Below, piece after piece: positions 6,996 through 13,472 of a stretch of 13,472 bases of DNA (position 1 is the stretch's first letter; each line of letters begins with the position of its first letter). Under the pieces are notes generated by a model. That model was given only the letters and a program-made list of their open reading frames with translations. It was not told where the DNA came from and searched no databases. Source of the DNA: Spirogloea muscicola (lineage: Eukaryota > Streptophyta > Zygnematophyceae > Spirogloeales > Spirogloeaceae); NCBI GenBank assembly GCA_009602725.1, contig WELB01000001.1, positions 2,056,741 to 2,070,212 of the forward strand, read 5' to 3'. The position numbers and the translations under genes were made by a program.

Positions 6996-9592
6996 ATGGA
7001 GGCCCGCGCGGCGCAGCTTCGCGCGGCCGTGCTGCCGGCGCTGGCGGCGCTCTTCGTCGCCGCGCCGGTGGCCGTGTGGCTGGCCGGCCACCCCGCCTGC
7101 TCGGTGAGGCCTCGCTTTGGTGCTGCCGTTTGGGAGCTGGGCCGGGCTGCTGCTCTGGCCGTCTGGCTGACGGCCCGTCGTTCCTTTGCCCGCAGACTCC
7201 CTCCGGCTTGGCGAGCGGGGAGGCCGTCACAGCGACCGCGGCGGCGGCGGCGCCGCAGCCAGAGCCGGAGCTGGGCGCCATGCCCGGCAGCGCGGCGGAG
7301 CTCGCCGCCGTTCTGCTGCGTGAGCAGGAGGCGGAGCGCCGGCGGCAGCGCCGCGGCTGCGGCTCCTGGCAGGACGATTACGCGCGGCTCCACCGCGCGA
7401 CCCTCAGCGGTACGTAGCTCTGCCGCGTGCCATGGTGCCTCCCAGTCTCCGGCCCCCCCCAGCCTGCCCTTGCTCTTACGGCCCGCTGCTGCAGCCGCTG
7501 GCCGCGTGCTTCCGGCTGGCCGGCTCGCTTCGAGCAAGAAGTGGGCTCTAGAGTATGACAGCAGCCCACATCAGATGCCGCGTCTCAATACGGCGCTGGA
7601 TTCTGTGTCGCCAGGCCATGAGGGCGCCGGCAGCGGCTTCCTCATCTTCTACTGTGAGACGGACGTACCGAGCCACCCCAAGTCCTGCGGCGGCTTCGGC
7701 GACCGGCTCGTTGGCATGGTGTCCGCCCTGCTCTTGGCCGTGCTCACAAGGAGGTGAGGAGGTGCTCACATTGAGCTTCCTGCCCTCCTCTGGGCCTCCG
7801 CTATCAGAGCTTACGTGGCACTTCGAAGCTCAGCAAGACTTTAGGTGCTGGAGTATGTGGAGATGCTGGTGCCTCCACACCCTGTAGCTTAACTGGGATT
7901 TTGATAAAATCAAGTGTTAATGAGATTCATGAAGTCATTCCTGCCCCCCCTGCAGAGCATTGATAATCTGTAACCCCGGGCTGGACAAGATGATCGAGCC
8001 AGTGGAGGTCGACTGGCGCTGGGACGCGCTGCCAGCCCCGCGGCCGTCGCTGGAGGGCTGGATCACGGCGCCGCGCATCAACTCTAAGTCGTACGGGCCC
8101 GACGCCGGCGTGGTCAACCTCTGGCAGTTTGGCAGTGGCAACTCTGCCCAGCTCTTCTACAATCTCTTCGACAGCATGAAGGGTTTGGACCTTGCACGCA
8201 GCACGCAGTCGTTGTTCGCCCGTCTTTGGGGAACGCCTTGTATGGCGCTCGGGCTGCTGCCGATTCCTCCCGTGTGCGCTGCACTGCAGACAAGCGCTAC
8301 CTGGTGTTCATGGCAAACCATGGCCTAACAGCAAAGCTGCTGCTGGAGGAGAGCCCTTGGCGTCAGCAGATACGGGAGCTTGGCCTTACGCTGCCAAACA
8401 TCTTCGCCTGCCTCACGCGTTTCCTCTTACAGTGCGTTAGAACACAAAGATTTAACCTTATGCACTAACCTTCGAGGCTAGCACCTCATTCTTAGGCCTA
8501 TATGATCTATCTGCTGGGCTCAAGGTTGCTGACCAAGTCGGGCAGCCCTTGTTGCCGATGTCCGCTGCAGCAAGCGCACTCACTGGCCAGCAGTGCTGTG
8601 TGACTGTCGCGAGGGGGCTGCCAGGGTGAGGCCCGAGAATTTGAAGCCGCACGAGAACGTTGCGCGCGAGCTCGCAGACCCGCTGACCTTTAGCATCGGC
8701 ATCCACATCCGTGCTGGATTCCATGCGGAGAGTGGCCACTCGCGGCCGTTTGACCTCCCAGAGGGGCCGAGCAACAAGGCGGCGGCCGCACGCAAGGTTG
8801 CGCTGCTTGAGCACTTCAACGACCTCTTGGACTGCGCGCAGGTAATACATGGGTTTCCTTCACTACCCACATCTACACTTCAATGCTTCTCGCCAGAGGC
8901 TGTTGGAGTCACTCGCCCAGCCTGCAGTTGCCATTGGAGCCCTTTGCTGGTATCCAACATTGACCACCTGCACATGTTTGCCGTTTCGGCTGGCGCAGCG
9001 GCTGGAGGATTTCTGGGCAGGCCCCGAGTTGCGGACGCGATGGTTCATCATGTCGGATACATGGGAGATGAAGCAGGCGGCGCGCGACATCTGGGGCGAT
9101 AAGGTGTGCTTTTGCTGTTGCTTTTCTTGCAGTTAAAGAGCACAGCCTCAATAGTTGTGCAAAGATGCTACGTGCCTCTTGAGCGTCTGAGCTGGCAAGC
9201 AGCACTTGCCTACTGCAGCCCAGAAGTGGCAATCCAGGAGTTTAATCTGGTTCCCCTATGCTCAAAACATAGACCTCAGAAGTGTGTCTTTGAAGTGGCG
9301 ACAGATCCTGGTGACGGATGTACGGGCAATGCACATAGAGGCCAAGGTCGACGCTGCAGCCAAGGAGCAGGGCACACGTGAAGTCGCAGCAGAGTGGGAG
9401 CTGTTTTCCCGCTGCCAGTACTTTGTTTTTGTTGACTCGGGCTTGTCCAAGACTGCAGCAGCCAAAGCACAGCGGCCCACCAGCATATTTACACGCGGCT
9501 TTGGCAGAGTCACTGAACTGGATTGGTGGTGCTCTCCTGCCCACAACTTCAGCTCCGTTCAGGAAATTGCTCAAACATGGAGCCTATTGTGA
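6996..9592 (+). CDS. Gene C: GT-B-fold fucosyltransferase-like protein, type II Golgi protein, eight exons
   Basis: Preferred exons: 6996-7103, 7196-7409, 7615-7753, 7956-8182, 8290-8431, 8625-8841, 8999-9103 and 9305-9592; 479 residues. The ATG at 6996 directly precedes a signal anchor (about residues 8-29). The stem is Ala/Pro/Glu-rich, then comes a Q/E/R-rich helix with WQDDYARLH (exon 2). The GT domain shows SCGGFGDRLVGMVSALLLAV (131-150), FSIGIHIRAGF (299-309), RWFIMSD (363-369), ILVTDV (385-390) and YFVFVDSGLSKTAA (423-436). A Gly-rich N-lobe motif, an (I/V)-R-x-G motif and a late D-S-G-x-S block are usual in fucosyltransferase-like GT-B enzymes (FUT8/NodZ/plant FUT group), but I cannot fix the CAZy family. 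Exon boundaries differ from A, B and D, so it is not a recent paralogue. Two acceptors are uncertain: 7495 could replace 7615 and 8571 could replace 8625, both in frame, giving up to 537 residues. The acceptor substrate is unknown. Confidence 0.72.
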
Positions 9593-10734
9593 CATTTTTC
9601 TAAGTGCCATCATGCCGTGCCAGGTTGCATTTTTGTGTTGCCTTAAATAGCTGAGAGTGTTGATGTTGGCCATTGAATTTTGAGATCAGCTTCTTAGCTG
9701 CCCTGCGAGAAGGAGGCAGCACCAGGCCGACTGCAATGCGTATAGAAGACTTCTTGGCATCGCCCTTCTGTTTGCATCCCTCTTCCTATGTGCTGACTGG
9801 TGATTGCGCAAGTAGATTACCCCTGCATGTTGAGCAGCTTCTCCTTGTGCATTTAAGGCACTACAGGTAGGCACTTGACTATTGAGTACTGGTTTCTTGT
9901 CGCATTCATGACAAACAGTGTCTTGCAAAGCACAAGACTAAGCCTGGACATGAATTTGTAGTGCAGCTGAGTTGCTGAAGGCTCGAATCTTGTGCCTAGC
10001 TCCCAGCGAATGGGTCGTACATGGAATCTCTGCCTGAGGCGTTGTAATCTAAGCACAGCAACTGCTCAGACTAAGCAGACTATACTGCGCTGCTGCTGTC
10101 AGATGCTCATTTTGGGGGTTCGAGAGAGCCATTATGATTGGAGCATGACACGGTACATGTGGACAGCCTGAGCTATCCATGCACAAGACTCCACACTCTC
10201 AGGAACCTCTGATGCTCTTATCCGCAGTCAGCTCCCATTTCCAGCCGCCCTCACAACATTGCAGCAAGCTGTCGCCCATTCCTAGTGACTGTCAGCTCAA
10301 GGGGCGCTGCTCCCGACCCACTTGCGCTGCAGTCCTGCAGCATGCATCCTTGAGAACTTGCTTCCGAGCTCCAAGCTCTTAAGCCCATAAGAGCCAGAGC
10401 GCCCAGAAGTAAGCACAATCCGCTGCAGCTATCTCTTTGCTTCATGGCACAGCCCTGGATGCCCTCTTAGTAACCACTACAACAGCAGCCGGCGGGCTGC
10501 TAAGTGACAGATCATTCACTTGCTGCATAAAGGAGCAGCTGCCTGCAGCTCCTGCCACAAGTGGGAGCTTGTCAGCTGCTGCCACCTTGGCTAGCGGTCG
10601 CACCAAGCTCCTTGCACATGACGAGTATCAGCTGCAATGCCAAAAAAGTGCAAAGCATACTTCTTCAAGCAGCAGCTGCTGGCGACTTAAAATCTCTTGA
10701 GTGTGGAGACCTTGGAGATGGACCCAGAAAGGGG
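9593..10734. other. Spacer between the converging 3' ends of C and D
   Basis: I find no gene here. Open frames are short, overlap on both strands and show no recognisable motif. The sequence is of mixed composition with many CTGC/GCAG words, for example AGCAGCAGCTGCTGG at 10670-10684. A TGTAA at 10043-10047 could be the polyadenylation signal of C, about 450 bases after its stop. No matching minus-strand signal for D was found. Confidence 0.5.
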
Positions 10735-13282
10735 TTAGACATCAGCATAATTCAATGTCAAGCATCCATTGGAGAGCCTTCCATTGGTAAGCCGGAGCTC
10801 ATTAATGAGGCGATTCCAGTTCGAGCCGAGCACGCCAATGAAGTAGTCACACTCTGAAGCAATGAGCAGGTTTGCAAACGCGTTGGCAGTCATTGTCTCC
10901 ACTCCAGACTTTTGCTCGTATGCCTGCATGGATGTGCGGAATCCGCTCTGCCGCGGGACACGCGTAAAGAAGAATGACCACCGCCTGTGTTTTGAGGTAT
11001 TTTCAATCACTTTCTGCAGGCACCAGGGGTATAAGTTAGCACGTCAGTAATCCAATAAGGGAACCAAATCTCATCTCTTGAAGAGCAACCAGTGGTTCAC
11101 AGAGTTGTGATGTCATGGCAAGCGTAGCCAGTGACGCTTGAGGGAACATGCATGCAGAGTAGACCCAGATTGGGATGAGCAGCAAGTGAGTTGCTGGGAA
11201 AAGATCTCATCACCTGCATCTCTGTACTGAGCCATAAGTGGCGGAGGTCGGGGATGCGGTAGCGCAGGCGGTAAGCGTACCACATGAATGCAGCAAAGGC
11301 GTACAGACGCATCTCTCGCGCCTTGTCACCCTGGCGCACGTTGATGCTGGCGATAGGCCGCGGTATGTAAGCCTCCTCGTCCTGCCAATGCATTGAGTCC
11401 AAGCTGGACTGGACGGAGGACAGCGCAGGCATGGCGGTGAGGTTCTGGAGTGTCTTGACCATCTGCAAGAGCTGACGCTGCTCCTTGACGGCTGTCACTA
11501 CCTCCAGTGCAACCAGCAAGCCATAGACCTCATGACGAGCCCTGTTGGTTGCATCGCAGAGCGACTGGGACGGCCATCGCATCATATAGCGGATGGACTG
11601 TGAGCGCCACCAGTTCATGCGCCCTTCAACATCGGAAAGCGGCATCCGTGTGCCAAGCAGCTCAGTGGACACGGGCGTGCTGCGCCAAGGTCGGCCCCAA
11701 ATTCTGGAAGCGATACACAAGTGTCATCGTGTCAGAGGATACGTGTAAGAAAGTTGGTAGCGCGGGGCGGTATGCGGTGTGATATACTCTGTGCGTTGCA
11801 CAAGTCAAGCAAGCGGAGCTACCAGTGTGTACCGAGCAGCATCATGCCTCATTAGAAGGAACCTCAAAGTGCTCTGTGGCACGATGACGAACTGCGCCTG
11901 GGAGGAGATGCTCGCCAGCACGTGTTTGTCGAGAATGCTTGCCATGCCTGCCTTGTGCTCCGTGTAGTATGCAAGAGCGACATCATAGCAGTCCTCCGAC
12001 GTCTCCGGCCAGAAGTAGCAGGAGAGGCGACCGTGTGAGTTGCCTGCAATTATTAGAGGCAGGCATTCACTCAGTGCTCGTTCTTAAGAGTATTGGCGCT
12101 TGACCATGTTCACAAAGCTATGCGTTGTTTACCTTTTAAGGGTAATGCACGTCGCGAGTATTCCCAAGACAAGGGGATGGGCTGGGAACCTTGGCAGCCC
12201 GTCAGCAAGGTGCAACCAGCCTCATTCTGAGTAAGATGATTTCACACCTGGGCATCCAGGGTGCTGCGCTCGCTCCCAGTTGTTAACAAGAACCACGACG
12301 CGCTTGGACCTGAGAAACTCACTGATGGCTCCAGACATGATGTGGAGCTGGGATCCCGAGCCATGGCCGGCGTTGCCCACCCACTCCACAATGCCAAATT
12401 TTACAGACGGAGCAGAGCAGTTGGGGGGGTGCTGCTGGAGCCAGATGTCTGTCTGGGATCGACGAGTAAGTGGCAGGTTGTCGGCGTCTGAGCCGCATAT
12501 CTGGACCGTGGTGTGTGGAGGCGTGGGCGCACCAAGATGCATGCGAGGACAGGGCACAGCTTGCACAGTGAGAGGCGGTAGCATGCTGACGATCTTGAGG
12601 CAGCAATGCATGCTGCAGACATTAATTTGCAACCATTAAGTTACACCGATGGTGCGCTCATAGCCACAGTCGAAGGCGCAATTGGCCAAAAGTGAGTGCC
12701 AGCGGCACAGAGTGCACAGGAGAAGGCCCTTTGGACGTACCCATGGAGGAGATGTGTCTGCCGCCCACTCAGGCAGCGTCCCAGACGCGTCCCGCTCGTC
12801 GAGGCGCCTGCGCTGGCCCGTCAGGAGCGTGCAGTCCTGCGGGCCGCGCGACCACGGTCATTGGGCAACCCCACTAGGAAGCGCAATCCCCGTCTCCACT
12901 GCTTTGCTGCAGAGGAGCCGACCTAAGACTTCAGACTCCCAAGCTGCGGCTGCGCTGTGGAGCCGCTGTGCTACTGCCGCCCCGCGTCACGGCTGTGCGT
13001 GTGACAGGCAGCGCCACAGCCCAATAGCCTTGCCTGCTTCATGCCACTACCGCCAGGCAGTCTGCGCAGCAGCAGTGCTGCAGCCACGCGGCTGGCGGAG
13101 GCCGCGCCGCCACCAACGGCGTCGGGTGAGGAGCCCCACCTGCAGGTGAGGAGCTCGGGGTACGGCCTCCTGCTCAGGCTCCGGGGCGGCGGCGCCTGAG
13201 GAGAATTCGCCCTGCAGGCCGTGCTGCTGCGACCACCGCCGCATCAGGCGCCTCGCCGCCAGCAGGTCGTACTCGCCCGCCT

Positions 13283-13319
<37 letters not shown>

Positions 13320-13349
13320 AAGCGCGCCGCAGAGGAGCAGGAGTGGCAG
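10735..13349 (-). CDS. Gene D: FUT8-like (GT23) fucosyltransferase, 5' end missing, six exons visible
   Basis: Minus-strand exons: 13140-13349 (5' incomplete), 12741-12836, 12248-12500, 11833-12043, 11214-11703 and 10735-11013; at least 512 residues. Phases (0,0,1,2,0) and exon 3 length equal those of A and B. The visible start is the end of a hydrophobic anchor (LPLLLLCGAL) followed by 12 Ala codons, then RRLMRRW and the APHLQ end of exon 1. Counting from the first visible residue, the GT23 blocks are intact: GHGSGSQLH (147-155), CYFWPETSEDC, NWWRSQSIRYMMRW (287-300), NVRQGDK (378-384) and CDYFIGVLGSNWNRLINELR (475-494). It is closer to A than to B. Sequons are N-C-S in exon 3 and N-L-T in the variable linker of exon 5. 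The protein ends 18 residues after the last block, with no SH3 domain. The start codon lies in or beyond the poly-A run at the window end. Predicted to be an active Golgi fucosyltransferase; the acceptor is unknown. Confidence 0.8.
13284..13319 (-). repeat. Run of 12 GCG (Ala) codons in exon 1 of gene D
   Basis: A pure GCC/GCG trinucleotide tract is read on the minus strand as 12 consecutive Ala codons, just after the hydrophobic anchor of gene D. It probably extends the membrane segment or the start of the stem. Pure-codon runs of this kind are prone to length change. Confidence 0.85.

Positions 13350-13472
<123 letters not shown>

Noticed and set aside
6537-7757. Plus-strand frame open for 406 codons, running through the B/C spacer, exon 1, intron 1 and intron 2 of gene C
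   Set aside because: It begins at a non-ATG codon, and its sequence outside the C exons is Arg/Ser/Pro-rich low complexity typical of GC-rich DNA. Exon 2 in another frame carries the convincing WQDDYARLH segment with good splice sites, so splicing explains the region better.
6996-9592. Gene C as a fourth copy of the A/B/D family
   Set aside because: The exon count, intron phases and motifs (G-F-G-D-R, I-G-I-H-I-R, D-S-G-x-S) all differ. Only the general GT-B layout and membrane anchor are shared.
10110-10130. GGTTCGA-like strings (also near 9980) resembling a tRNA T-loop
   Set aside because: The flanking bases do not pair as a T stem, and no anticodon or D arm could be placed at the right distance upstream.

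Overview
The window looks like nuclear DNA of a GC-rich eukaryote, most probably a unicellular alga (my best guess is a green alga). Four genes are broken by short introns (about 90-300 bases, almost all GT-AG). Their exons are GC-rich with Ala/Gly/Arg-rich low-complexity runs, and the spacers between 3' ends are much richer in A+T. No bacterial operon, Shine-Dalgarno site, CRISPR array, transposase or rRNA is visible, and I found no convincing tRNA. The lineage is inferred from composition and gene structure only.

Layout, left to right: gene A (+, 45-2666), a 1.06-kb spacer, gene B (-, 3731-6306), a 689-base divergent spacer, gene C (+, 6996-9592), a 1.14-kb spacer, and gene D (-, 10735 to beyond 13349, 5' end missing). 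A and B converge, B and C diverge, C and D converge. The window ends in an uninterrupted run of 123 A that cuts into the first exon of D.

A, B and D are paralogues. Each has six exons with intron phases 0,0,1,2,0 and an exon 3 of exactly 253 bases. Each encodes a type II, Golgi-type protein of about 510-560 residues with the signature blocks of the alpha-1,6-fucosyltransferase (FUT8-like, CAZy GT23) catalytic domain: a G-x-G-S-Q-L-H block, a W-x-S-Q-x-x-x-Y block, an H/N-V-R-Q-G-D-K block and a C-terminal D-Y-F-I-G-x-L-G-S-N block. They lack the long N-terminal coiled coil and C-terminal SH3 domain of animal FUT8. B keeps the frame and all splice sites but has lost the key residues of three of these blocks, so it may be a pseudoenzyme.

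C is a different protein, also membrane-anchored, with eight exons and the G-F-G-D-R and I-G-I-H-I-R motifs of GT-B-fold fucosyltransferase-like enzymes. The window therefore holds a compact cluster of four predicted Golgi glycosyltransferases, plausibly acting on the same glycan or cell-surface polysaccharide. That shared role is inference; motifs, frames and splice junctions were read from the sequence by hand.
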